Assembly: GCA_025499625.1 (NCBI GenBank)
Contig: JAFMVD010000005.1
Span: 62,001 to 126,000, forward strand
DNA: 64,000 bases
From: Carboxylicivirga fragile
Lineage (GTDB): Bacteria > Bacteroidota > Bacteroidia > Bacteroidales > Marinilabiliaceae
Direction of reading: 5' to 3'
Part shown: one piece after another, positions 7,925 through 16,189 of the stretch
Numbering within the stretch: position 1 is the stretch's first letter
Layout: each line of letters begins with the position of its first letter
Notes under the pieces: generated by a model
Databases searched by the model: none
Seen by the model: only the letters and a program-made list of their open reading frames with translations
What the model was told of the DNA's origin: nothing
Program-made: the position numbers and the translations under genes

Positions 7925-9667
7925 ATGAAATATATATTAATAGCATCTTTAGTTGTAATTTCCTTTGCTTGTAAAACGAGTTCAAAGATTACAAAAAAGG
8001 ATGTTAGTGTTGAACAAATTAAAAAGGTTCAATTAAGCGATACTGAGAAAAGAAAATTTGATTATTTCTTTTATGAAGCCAGTCGCGAAAAAATGAAAGG
8101 TAATATTGAGAAAACAGTCATGTATTTAAGTGAATGTTTAAAGATTGATCCTACTAGTAGTGCTTCAATGTACGAATTGGCTAACATTCTTGTTAATGGT
8201 AATGAAGTTGTTAAAGCTCAAGGTTTGCTTGAAAGAGCCATTTTAATTGAGCCAAATAATATTTGGTATAAATTGTTGTTAGCGCAATTGTATCAGCAAA
8301 ATCAGTTAGGCGTAAAAGCTATACAACTGTATGAGGATATTGTTGAAACTAATCCTAATAACGAGGAGTATTTATATGGTTTAGCCCAAATATATGCTCA
8401 AAACGGTAAATTTGATAATGCCATTGACGCCTACGAGAAACTTGAGAAGTTAGTTGGTTTAAATGAGGTTATTATTGTTGAGAAAGAAAAAATATATCTT
8501 GAATTAGGTAAAAATAAAGATGCTTTAAATGAGTTAGAAAGATTAACTAAGAAGTATCCTGAAGAAGCTCGCTATTATGGCTACATAGCTGATTATTATC
8601 TCTACCTTAAAGATTATCAAAGTGCAAATTCCTTTTATTACAAAGTTCTTGATAAGGATCCTAACAATGGAATGGTCTATTTTAGCCTTGGTAATTTGGC
8701 CTTAACACAAAAGGATACAACTAGTTTTATTGATCATTATACCAAAGGTTTATATAATAAAAGTACGCCTTTTGAAGTTAAATTTCAGCGAATTATACCA
8801 TTGTTGGTTGACGGAAATGAATTTAATGAATCAAACGCATTTATTGAGGACTTTTTATTGATTCTAACGGAGGTGCATCCCTTTGAGGCTAATTCATTTA
8901 TTTATCTAGGTAATTATTATAAGGCAACCAATAAAAAGAAGAAAGCTATTAGTGCTTTCAAAGATGCCTTGTCTATTGAAGAAAGTAATGAATTAATATG
9001 GCAAGAGTACTGTCTTTTGCTTATAGATGATTCTCAGTTTGAAGAATTATACAGTACTACTACGAATTTGATTGTTAAGTTTGATACTAATGCTTTTTTC
9101 TACCTAATTGGTGGTTCTGCCGCTATGCAAATTGATAAGGATGAAGAAGCTTTAGCGATGCTGATGGAAGGAATCCAGTTTTCGGAGTCTAATCCTCCGC
9201 TTAAATCACAGTTTTTTGCAATTATTGGAGATGTCAACTTTGAATTAGGTAATAGTAAGGAAGCTTTTGAATCCTATGATAATTCTTTAAAATTAGATGA
9301 GTTCAATATTGTTGTTCTAAATAATTACAGTTATTACTTAACGCTTGAAAATCGTGATCTGGATAAGGCTGAACGCATGAGTAGTAAATGTATTGAGATG
9401 GAGCCTGGTAATTCGACTTACCTCGATACTTATGCTTGGGTTTTGTTCAAACGAGAACGCTATTTTGAGGCTAAATATATCATAGAAAGAGCTATCGATA
9501 ATGGTGGAAGTGATAGTGATGTTATTGTTGAGCATTATGGTGATATACTTTTTAAAAATGGCGATATTGATGGTGCTTTGGTGCAATGGATTAAATCCTT
9601 AGAAATGGGAAATGAAAGTAAAACATTGCCTGAAAAAATTAAATCTAAAAATTATATTGAAGAGTGA
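7925..9667 (+). CDS. TPR-repeat lipoprotein
   Basis: The protein has 580 residues. The N-terminus is a lipoprotein signal with lipobox ISFAC (C16), followed by a polar linker and many tetratricopeptide repeats covering most of the chain (for example ALxxxPxN-type repeats around 70-170 and 430-560). TPR arrays bind other proteins, and such lipoproteins probably sit at the inner face of the outer membrane. It overlaps the DUF4292 gene by 4 bp (GTGA). In this operon with DUF4292 and the EnvC-like protein it probably serves envelope assembly; the partner is unknown. Confidence 0.85.
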   Translation: MKYILIASLVVISFACKTSSKITKKDVSVEQIKKVQLSDTEKRKFDYFFYEASREKMKGNIEKTVMYLSECLKIDPTSSASMYELANILVNGNEVVKAQGLLERAILIEPNNIWYKLLLAQLYQQNQLGVKAIQLYEDIVETNPNNEEYLYGLAQIYAQNGKFDNAIDAYEKLEKLVGLNEVIIVEKEKIYLELGKNKDALNELERLTKKYPEEARYYGYIADYYLYLKDYQSANSFYYKVLDKDPNNGMVYFSLGNLALTQKDTTSFIDHYTKGLYNKSTPFEVKFQRIIPLLVDGNEFNESNAFIEDFLLILTEVHPFEANSFIYLGNYYKATNKKKKAISAFKDALSIEESNELIWQEYCLLLIDDSQFEELYSTTTNLIVKFDTNAFFYLIGGSAAMQIDKDEEALAMLMEGIQFSESNPPLKSQFFAIIGDVNFELGNSKEAFESYDNSLKLDEFNIVVLNNYSYYLTLENRDLDKAERMSSKCIEMEPGNSTYLDTYAWVLFKRERYFEAKYIIERAIDNGGSDSDVIVEHYGDILFKNGDIDGALVQWIKSLEMGNESKTLPEKIKSKNYIEE

Positions 9668-10509
9668 ATATTCGATTAATCTTTTTTCTTTTTGTCAGTT
9701 TAATTTTATTTGGTTGTAGTAGTACTACTAAATATTATAATAATAAGGGTGAGTTACGTAATATTTCTGATGCTCGTTTAATTAACAGTGTAGAAAATGA
9801 GTTTATTACCTGCGATAATTTGCTTTTAAAGCGCTTTAAAGCCGATTATATAATTGGGGATGATAATAAATCTTTCAAAGGTAATTTGTTATTAACTAGA
9901 GATAGTTCCATTATTGTGTCAATTACGCTTGTCAAGGAATGGTTTCGTATAAAATTATCACCTGATAAAGTCGAAATATTAGATCGTAGAAAGAGAGAAT
10001 ACATTGTGGGTGATTATAGTCTTTTATGGGATAAGTTTATGATAGAAATAGACTATAATATTGTGCAATCTATAATTTTAAATGAATTATATGCTTATCC
10101 TATTGTAGCTGATAATAAAGATGGAATTAAGAAATACAAACATTATTTGGGTGATGAAGTTTATTTATTGAAATCGTTGAAGAATAGACATGTTTCCAGG
10201 ATGAATAAGCCAAATTATTCTGGACGCCCTATTATGCACGAATTTACTGTACTTCCTGAAATCTTTAAAGTTTCTCAAACCTATTTACACGATTTTGGTT
10301 CCGATACCAAATTGAATATTGAATATTCTAATTTTATTGAAACAGGTAAAGGTTTTTATGCAACAGAGTTATCTTTAAAGGGACAAAAATCAAAATCGGA
10401 GTTTTCTATTAATCTACAATTTAATGATGTAGAGTTTGATAGTGAATCAAACATCGGATTTAAAGTTTCATCTAAATATAAGGTGGTTAATTTATTAAAT
10501 GATAATTAG
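9664..10509 (+). CDS. DUF4292 family lipoprotein
   Basis: The protein has 281 residues with a lipoprotein signal (lipobox LFGC, C18) and a beta-rich body. It resembles the DUF4292 family, which is common in Bacteroidota and has a LolA/LolB-like look: an early segment about substrate handling, then ITLVKEWFRIKLSPD and a C-terminal FSINLQFNDVEF. A lipid or lipoprotein carrier function is possible but unproven. The start is a GTG inside the preceding gene's stop (GTGA). The 3' end overlaps the EnvC-like gene by 11 bp, so the three genes are translationally coupled. Confidence 0.75.
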   Translation: MNIRLIFFLFVSLILFGCSSTTKYYNNKGELRNISDARLINSVENEFITCDNLLLKRFKADYIIGDDNKSFKGNLLLTRDSSIIVSITLVKEWFRIKLSPDKVEILDRRKREYIVGDYSLLWDKFMIEIDYNIVQSIILNELYAYPIVADNKDGIKKYKHYLGDEVYLLKSLKNRHVSRMNKPNYSGRPIMHEFTVLPEIFKVSQTYLHDFGSDTKLNIEYSNFIETGKGFYATELSLKGQKSKSEFSINLQFNDVEFDSESNIGFKVSSKYKVVNLLNDN

Positions 10510-11650
10510 ATATTCCATATTGTTTATCATAGTCATGCTCAATCTTTTGAATGGGTACGGACAAAGTGTCTCTGATCTTGAGAAAGAAAAGAATGCCATT
10601 GAAAAAAGTTTAGCAAATTCTAATGCTCTACTTAAGAAGTATTCTAAAGAAAAAAGAAAATCTTTCGTAAGTATTCGTTTGTTAGACAAACAAATCAGTG
10701 ATCGTCAACGATTAATTACAATTTTAAATGATGAAATTAATTGGTTGGATGAGGATATAGCGACATTAAAAATGGATATTGAGCATTCAAAAAGTGAATT
10801 GAATGAATTAAAAAAGCAATATGCAACGTTAATTGATAAATCCTATCGTAACCGTCAAAAATACAACGAGCTAACTTTTTTTCTTGGAGCTGGTTCCTTT
10901 AATGAGGCATATCGAAAGTTCATTATTTTAAAGGAATACAATAAGTTTCGTCGTAATCAAGGTATTCTTATTAAGCAGCAAACCGAAGAATTGGAACAAA
11001 AGCAGGTTTTATTGGAAACAAAATTGCTTGTGCAAACCAATGCTTTGAAAAAGGTTAACGATGAGAATGATCAATTATTACTTAGTAAAACTAACTTAAG
11101 TCGGTCAATAAATAAGTTACAGCAAAAAGAATCAAAAGTTAAAAAACGAATTAGAGCGAATAAAAAGGCCTTAAAAAAACTTGAGGATGAAATTGTTCGT
11201 TTAATTAAAGAAAGTGCAAAAGAACCGGTTATTTTTTCTGATTTTGATAAGTCTAAAGGCAAATTACCTAGTCCGTTAACCGATGGTATTATCATACGAC
11301 GCTTTGGTGAACATCAGCATCCAGTTTTAAAGTATGTAAAAATACACAATAATGGTATTGATATTCAAACAACAAATTCGAATAGTTCTGCGTTATGTGT
11401 ATTTGATGGTGTTGTTTCGCGTATAGTATCCATACCTGGTTATAACAGGGCTGTTTTAGTACGTCATGGCCACTTTCTTACAGTATATGCAAATTTAAGT
11501 AGTGTAAGTGTAAAAACAGGTGAAACAATAAAAATGGGTCAAACAATTGGTAAAGTATACAGAGGAGATGGAGAAAATTCTGGTGTTCTACATTTTGAAT
11601 TATGGCAAGAAAGTAAAAAAATTAACCCTGAATTATGGCTTTCTAAGTAA
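10499..11650 (+). CDS. EnvC-like murein hydrolase activator (degenerate LytM/M23 domain)
   Basis: The protein has 383 residues: a signal peptide (1-21), long coiled coils rich in Glu, Lys and Leu (about 25-240), and a C-terminal LytM domain (about 265-383). In active M23 enzymes the first zinc site reads HxGxD, but here the segment is HNNGID with Asn in the ligand position. The usual YAHLS histidine is also Asn (YANLS). The domain is therefore probably non-catalytic and activates an amidase, as EnvC does in cell separation. It is the last gene of the TPR-DUF4292 operon. Confidence 0.88.
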   Translation: MIIRYSILFIIVMLNLLNGYGQSVSDLEKEKNAIEKSLANSNALLKKYSKEKRKSFVSIRLLDKQISDRQRLITILNDEINWLDEDIATLKMDIEHSKSELNELKKQYATLIDKSYRNRQKYNELTFFLGAGSFNEAYRKFIILKEYNKFRRNQGILIKQQTEELEQKQVLLETKLLVQTNALKKVNDENDQLLLSKTNLSRSINKLQQKESKVKKRIRANKKALKKLEDEIVRLIKESAKEPVIFSDFDKSKGKLPSPLTDGIIIRRFGEHQHPVLKYVKIHNNGIDIQTTNSNSSALCVFDGVVSRIVSIPGYNRAVLVRHGHFLTVYANLSSVSVKTGETIKMGQTIGKVYRGDGENSGVLHFELWQESKKINPELWLSK

Positions 11651-11748
11651 ATATGTCATATTTTTCTAAAAAAATGGAACACTTTTGTTTACTTTGAGTA
11701 TAAACTATAAATGTGGCTAAAATTGCCACTAGTAAATGTGTCATATTT
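11647..11748 (+). repeat. 17-bp direct repeat pair upstream of the RsbW-like gene
   Basis: GTAAATATGTCATATTT (11647-11663) and GTAAATGTGTCATATTT (11732-11748) match at 16 of 17 bases, 85 bp apart. The first covers the stop of the EnvC-like gene; the second ends 25 bp before the next ATG. Between them GTGGC and GCCAC (11713-11729) form a small inverted repeat. Confidence 0.6.
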
Positions 11749-11773
11749 ACATTGATATTAAAATTGATTATTA

Positions 11774-12178
11774 ATGGAACTTATAGTGGATAAAATAGTT
11801 TTTAATTCTGAAACAAAAAACATCAATATAGTTGAAAAGTTAATTGATGATTTATCTAATCAATATGATTTACATAGTGATGTGTACGGTAAATTATTGT
11901 TAGGTGTTGTTGAAGGTGTTAACAATGCTATTGTACATGGTAATCGTCTTTCTAAAGATAAAAATGTTACTGTACAGTATTCCATTGATGATAAGCATAT
12001 TGAATTTATCATAACAGATGAAGGAACTGGCTTCGATTATACGAATGTTCCGGATCCAACTAAACCTGAAAATTTAGAAAAGACACATGGACGAGGTATT
12101 TTTCTAATGCATCATTTGGCGGATGAAATTGAATTTGAGGAGGAAGGTAGTGTTGTTAAAATGATTTTCAATTTGTAA
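11774..12178 (+). CDS. RsbW-like serine protein kinase / anti-sigma factor ATPase
   Basis: This 134-residue protein is a single GHKL ATPase domain. The N box has E47 and N51 (EGVNNAIVHGN), the G1 box is DEGTGFD (82-88), and the G2 box is HGRGIFLM (105-112). Such proteins phosphorylate STAS-domain antagonists and bind sigma factors in partner-switching systems. No STAS protein, PP2C phosphatase or sigma factor is nearby, so the partner is unknown. It precedes ybeY by 3 bp. I recall the ATPase-ybeY-mnmG order as common in Bacteroidota, which suggests a core function. Confidence 0.85.
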   Translation: MELIVDKIVFNSETKNINIVEKLIDDLSNQYDLHSDVYGKLLLGVVEGVNNAIVHGNRLSKDKNVTVQYSIDDKHIEFIITDEGTGFDYTNVPDPTKPENLEKTHGRGIFLMHHLADEIEFEEEGSVVKMIFNL

Positions 12179-12181
12179 TAA

Positions 12182-12604
12182 GTGATTAATTTTCAATCTG
12201 AATCAGATAGTTTACCAAGTGAAATTGATAATGGATTAATATCTTGGATTGAAAGAGTTATCTTATCTCACAATTGTAAATGTGGCGAATTAAACTATTT
12301 CTTTTGTTCAGATGAATACATTTTACAAACTAATCGTGATTTTCTTAATCATGATTATTATACAGATATTATAACTTTTGACAATTGTATTGGAAATATT
12401 ATTACTGGTGATTTAGTCATTAGTTTAGATACTGTTAAGTCAAATTCTGTTTTGTTATCGATAGATTATACGAGCGAATTACATCGTGTAATTATTCATG
12501 GAATTCTACATTTAATTGGTTTTAAAGATGCATCGGATGATGATAAACGTGTAATGCGTCAACAAGAAGATGCCGCGTTGAAGTTATTGCCAACTTTTCT
12601 GTAA
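12182..12604 (+). CDS. ybeY: Endoribonuclease YbeY
   Basis: The protein has 140 residues. YbeY is a metal-dependent RNase for 16S rRNA maturation and ribosome quality control. The motif TDIITFD lies at 61-67, and the zinc site reads HGILHLIGFKD: H106 and H110 are present, but the third ligand, normally His (GYDH), is D116. I believe this change is widespread in the phylum, so it need not mean inactivation. The GTG start lies 3 bp after the preceding stop. The gene belongs to the ATPase-ybeY-mnmG run. Confidence 0.92.
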   Translation: MINFQSESDSLPSEIDNGLISWIERVILSHNCKCGELNYFFCSDEYILQTNRDFLNHDYYTDIITFDNCIGNIITGDLVISLDTVKSNSVLLSIDYTSELHRVIIHGILHLIGFKDASDDDKRVMRQQEDAALKLLPTFL

Positions 12605-12637
12605 TTTTACTGTTTATATTTTAGTAAATATTTTTAG

Positions 12638-14515
12638 ATGGATTTTAAGTACGATGTAATTGTCGTAGGTGGTGGGCATGCTGGTTGTGAAGCTGCAGCT
12701 GCTGCGGCTAATATGGGTAGTAAGGTTATGTTAATAACCATGGATATGTCGCGTTTTGCACAAATGTCTTGCAACCCTGCAGTGGGTGGAATTGCGAAGG
12801 GACAGATTGTTCGTGAGATTGATGCCTTGGGTGGTTATATGGGAATTATAACTGATAAGAGTTCTATTCAATTTAGAATGTTAAATAGATCTAAGGGTCC
12901 TGCTATGTGGAGTCCAAGAGCACAATGTGATCGTATGGTATTTTCAGATGAATGGCGCTCACAATTGGAATCGATGCCTAATGTTTTTTTCTGGCAGGAT
13001 ACTGTTTCTGATTTTATTATTCAAGATAACATAATTAAGGGTGTTACAACAAAAAATAATGTCACGTTCAAGGCAGATGCTGTTATTTTAACAACTGGAA
13101 CCTTCTTAAATGGCTTAATGCACATTGGATCAGTTAGTTCCGAGGGTGGCCGAGTATCTGAACCTAGCTCAAAAGGATTAAGTGAAACGCTATTTTCGCA
13201 TGGTTTTACTGTAGGACGTATGAAAACGGGTACACCTGTAAGAATTGATGAAAGAAGCATCGATTTTTCGAAGTTACAAGAACAAAAGGGCGAGGAGACT
13301 AATCATCGTTTTAGTTACCTGCCTGGTTCTAATAAAATATTAAAACAACGAAGTTGTTACATTACTTATACCAATAAAAAAGTACATGCAAAACTTGAGG
13401 AAGGTTTACATGAATCTCCAATGTATAATGGTACCATACAAAGTATAGGTCCAAGGTATTGTCCTAGTATTGAAACTAAGATTGTAACTTTTTCTGATAA
13501 GGATAGACATCAATTATTTCTCGAACCTGAAGGACAATCAACCATTGAGTATTATCTAAATGGTTTTAGTAGTTCTTTATCTTTAAATTGTCAAGTTGAA
13601 TCTTTAAAACTTGTGGAAGGTTTAGAAAATGTAAAAGTATTTAGACCAGGTTATGCGATTGAATATGATTTTTTCGATCCAACACAATTACGTCATACTC
13701 TAGAGACTAAGTATATTTCTAATTTATATTTTGCTGGTCAAATTAATGGTACAACTGGATATGAAGAGGCAGCTGCACAAGGAATTGTTGCTGGAATTAA
13801 TGCGCATTGTAAAATTAATAATCGTGAAGAATTTATATTATCTAGAGATCAAGCTTACATTGGTGTATTAATTGATGATTTAGTGACTAAAGGAGTTGAT
13901 GAGCCTTATCGAATGTTTACTTCAAGAGCTGAGTATCGAATTTTACTACGTCAGGATGATGCAGATTCACGTTTAACACCATTGAGTTATAAGATCGGTT
14001 TAGCTTCAAAATCTCGTTATGATTATTTACAGGAAAAGAATTCATTCAAAAATGAATTGATTAAATTCATTCGCTCTTATAGCGTAAAAATGGATAAGAC
14101 CAATGACTGGCTAAAATCTAAAGGAACTACTGCATTAAAACAAGGAGTTAAGTTAATTGATATTCTTAATAGACCTCAGATTTCGATAATGGATATTTAC
14201 GATTTCTTTAATGATTTTAAAACTAAATGTAATGAAATTCCCGAGGAAAGATTGTTAGAAGTACTCGAGTCTGTTGAAGTATCAGTGAAGTATGAAGGAT
14301 ATATTAATAGAGAACGGGTATTAGCTGATAAGTATAAACGTTTAGAAAATATTAAAATTAAAGATCGATTTGATTACCCAACCTTGCTTTCAATATCAAC
14401 AGAAGGTCGTCAAAAGTTGGAGAAAATTAATCCAGAAACAATTGGGCAGGCTAGTAGAATATCTGGTGTTTCACCAAGTGATGTGAATGTGCTATTAGTT
14501 TTATTGGGGAGGTAA
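12638..14515 (+). CDS. mnmG: tRNA uridine-5-carboxymethylaminomethyl modification enzyme MnmG (GidA)
   Basis: The protein has 625 residues, full length. With MnmE it installs the carboxymethylaminomethyl group at wobble U34 of certain tRNAs, using FAD, NADH and methylene-tetrahydrofolate. The FAD-binding GGGHAGCEAA lies at 11-20, the conserved CNPAVGGIAKG at 45-55, and GQINGTTGYEEAAAQG and the C-terminal helical domain follow. mnmG is often near the chromosomal origin, and a parS site starts directly after its TAA stop. mnmE is not in the window. Confidence 0.97.
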   Translation: MDFKYDVIVVGGGHAGCEAAAAAANMGSKVMLITMDMSRFAQMSCNPAVGGIAKGQIVREIDALGGYMGIITDKSSIQFRMLNRSKGPAMWSPRAQCDRMVFSDEWRSQLESMPNVFFWQDTVSDFIIQDNIIKGVTTKNNVTFKADAVILTTGTFLNGLMHIGSVSSEGGRVSEPSSKGLSETLFSHGFTVGRMKTGTPVRIDERSIDFSKLQEQKGEETNHRFSYLPGSNKILKQRSCYITYTNKKVHAKLEEGLHESPMYNGTIQSIGPRYCPSIETKIVTFSDKDRHQLFLEPEGQSTIEYYLNGFSSSLSLNCQVESLKLVEGLENVKVFRPGYAIEYDFFDPTQLRHTLETKYISNLYFAGQINGTTGYEEAAAQGIVAGINAHCKINNREEFILSRDQAYIGVLIDDLVTKGVDEPYRMFTSRAEYRILLRQDDADSRLTPLSYKIGLASKSRYDYLQEKNSFKNELIKFIRSYSVKMDKTNDWLKSKGTTALKQGVKLIDILNRPQISIMDIYDFFNDFKTKCNEIPEERLLEVLESVEVSVKYEGYINRERVLADKYKRLENIKIKDRFDYPTLLSISTEGRQKLEKINPETIGQASRISGVSPSDVNVLLVLLGR

Positions 14516-14531
14516 TGTTTCACGTGGAACA
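14516..14531. other. parS site between mnmG and ade
   Basis: TGTTTCACGTGGAACA matches the parS consensus TGTTNCACGTGAAACA with one change, which is itself seen in natural sites. It begins at the base after the mnmG stop and fills half of the 30-bp gap. Confidence 0.8.
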
Positions 14532-14545
14532 AATTATATAAATTT

Positions 14546-16189
14546 ATGACTATATCAGGGAATATTGTAGATGTTGTTAATAGAAGAATATTTGGTGGAA
14601 TTATTCATTTGAAAGATGGCAGAATTCAATCTATTATAACTTCAACTGATAAATTTCAAAATTATATTCTGCCTGGTTTGATCGATTCGCATGTACATAT
14701 CGAAAGTAGTATGTTGGTGCCATCCCGATTTGCCCATATGGTTGTTCCACGTGGAACGGTTGCTGTTGTTTCCGATCCTCATGAAATAGCTAATGTATTA
14801 GGTAGAGACGGTGTAGAATATATGATTAAGGATGGTGCGCGAGTACCATTAAAATGTTTTTTTGGAGTTCCTTCCTGTGTACCGGCAACCAGTTTTGAAT
14901 CTGCTGGAGGTAAAATTGACAGTGCTGATATAGAATATTTATTCTCACGTGGAGCTAATTTTTTAGCAGAAATGATGAATTTTCCAGGTGTTATTTATGG
15001 AGATTCAGAAGTAAAAAAGAAATTAGATATTGCTAAAAAATACAATAAACGCATAGATGGACATGCACCTGGTTTAAGTGGAGATGATTTAATTAAATAT
15101 GCTCAGGCTGGAATAAGTACAGATCATGAATGTTCTACCATAGAAGAAGCGATACAGAAGATTAAGTTGGGTATGCTTGTTCAAATACGAGAGGGGAGTG
15201 CGGCTCGAAATTTTGATGCTTTACATGAATTAATTCGAAGTCATCCTGATAAAGTAATGTTGTGTACCGACGATAGTCATCCGGATTTAATAAAAACTAA
15301 AGGGCATATTGATAGATTAATTCGTCTAGGTTTGAGCAAGGGTTATGATATTTTTGAATTATATCAAACTGCACTTATTAATCCAGTCTCACATTATGAT
15401 TTGCCTGTTGGTATGTTACGTGTAGATGATCCTGCTGATTTTATTGTAGTTGATAATTTGCAAGATTTTAATGTAAAGCAAACATATATTAATGGTATAA
15501 AGGCAGCTGAAAATGGCACTGCTCTATTTGATTTAATGCCTGTTGATACCGTTAATAATTTTGATTGTAATAATATTTCAGCTTCAGATTTATCAATTAT
15601 TGCTCCATATGATCATCCAGTTGTTCGTGTAATTGAATGTGAAGATGGAGAATTATTAACGAATGAATTTATTTGGCATCCAAATATTAAGAAGGGTAGT
15701 GAAGTAACATCAGATATCAATGCAGATATTCTAAAGATAGTTGTAATTAACAGGTATGAAAAAGCGCCAGTTTCAGTTGGCTTTATTAAAAACTTTGGTT
15801 TACAACAAGGAGCATTGGCTAGTTCTGTTGCTCACGATAGTCATAATATAGTCGCAGTTGGTTGTGATGATGAGTCGTTGGTTAATGTCGTTAATGGTAT
15901 TATTGGATCGAAAGGAGGGATTGCTGCTTATAATGATGGACTGTCTATCCAAGTTGATTTGCCTGTTGCAGGCATCATGTCTGATCAAACAGGAGATGTG
16001 ATCAGTGAGAAGTATACACAATTAAATGAATTTGTAACAGAACTTGGTGTAAATATGAATGCGCCTTTCATGACACTTGCCTTTATGTCTTTATTGGTAA
16101 TTCCTAATTTAAAGATTGGAGACAAAGGATTATTTGATGTAAGCACCTTCCAATTTACTGATCTGTTTATGCCTAATGAAACAATCTAA
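14546..16189 (+). CDS. ade: Adenine deaminase
   Basis: The protein has 547 residues. It deaminates adenine to hypoxanthine for purine salvage. It belongs to the amidohydrolase superfamily: the metal-binding HVH lies at 49-51 (LIDSHVHIESS), with VVPRGT (66-71), AVVSDPHE, an HAPGLSG segment and CTDDSHPD further on. The C-terminal domain (GIIGSKGGIAAYNDG) is typical of bacterial Ade. A parS-like sequence lies within codons 66-71. The 3' end overlaps uvrC by 14 bp. In Bacteroides, as I recall, this slot between mnmG and uvrC holds apt, so adenine salvage here may take a different route. Confidence 0.93.
   Translation: MTISGNIVDVVNRRIFGGIIHLKDGRIQSIITSTDKFQNYILPGLIDSHVHIESSMLVPSRFAHMVVPRGTVAVVSDPHEIANVLGRDGVEYMIKDGARVPLKCFFGVPSCVPATSFESAGGKIDSADIEYLFSRGANFLAEMMNFPGVIYGDSEVKKKLDIAKKYNKRIDGHAPGLSGDDLIKYAQAGISTDHECSTIEEAIQKIKLGMLVQIREGSAARNFDALHELIRSHPDKVMLCTDDSHPDLIKTKGHIDRLIRLGLSKGYDIFELYQTALINPVSHYDLPVGMLRVDDPADFIVVDNLQDFNVKQTYINGIKAAENGTALFDLMPVDTVNNFDCNNISASDLSIIAPYDHPVVRVIECEDGELLTNEFIWHPNIKKGSEVTSDINADILKIVVINRYEKAPVSVGFIKNFGLQQGALASSVAHDSHNIVAVGCDDESLVNVVNGIIGSKGGIAAYNDGLSIQVDLPVAGIMSDQTGDVISEKYTQLNEFVTELGVNMNAPFMTLAFMSLLVIPNLKIGDKGLFDVSTFQFTDLFMPNETI
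14743..14758. other. parS-like site inside ade
   Basis: TGTTCCACGTGGAACG contains the perfect 14-bp palindrome GTTCCACGTGGAAC; only the last base departs from a full 16-bp parS. It spans codons 66-71 (V-P-R-G-T), which are conserved in adenine deaminases, so it may be partly coincidental. It lies 212 bp from an intergenic parS site. Confidence 0.6.

Noticed and set aside
14941-14960. TCACGTGG core in ade near 14946 as a parS
   Set aside because: It has five or more mismatches outside the CACGTG core.
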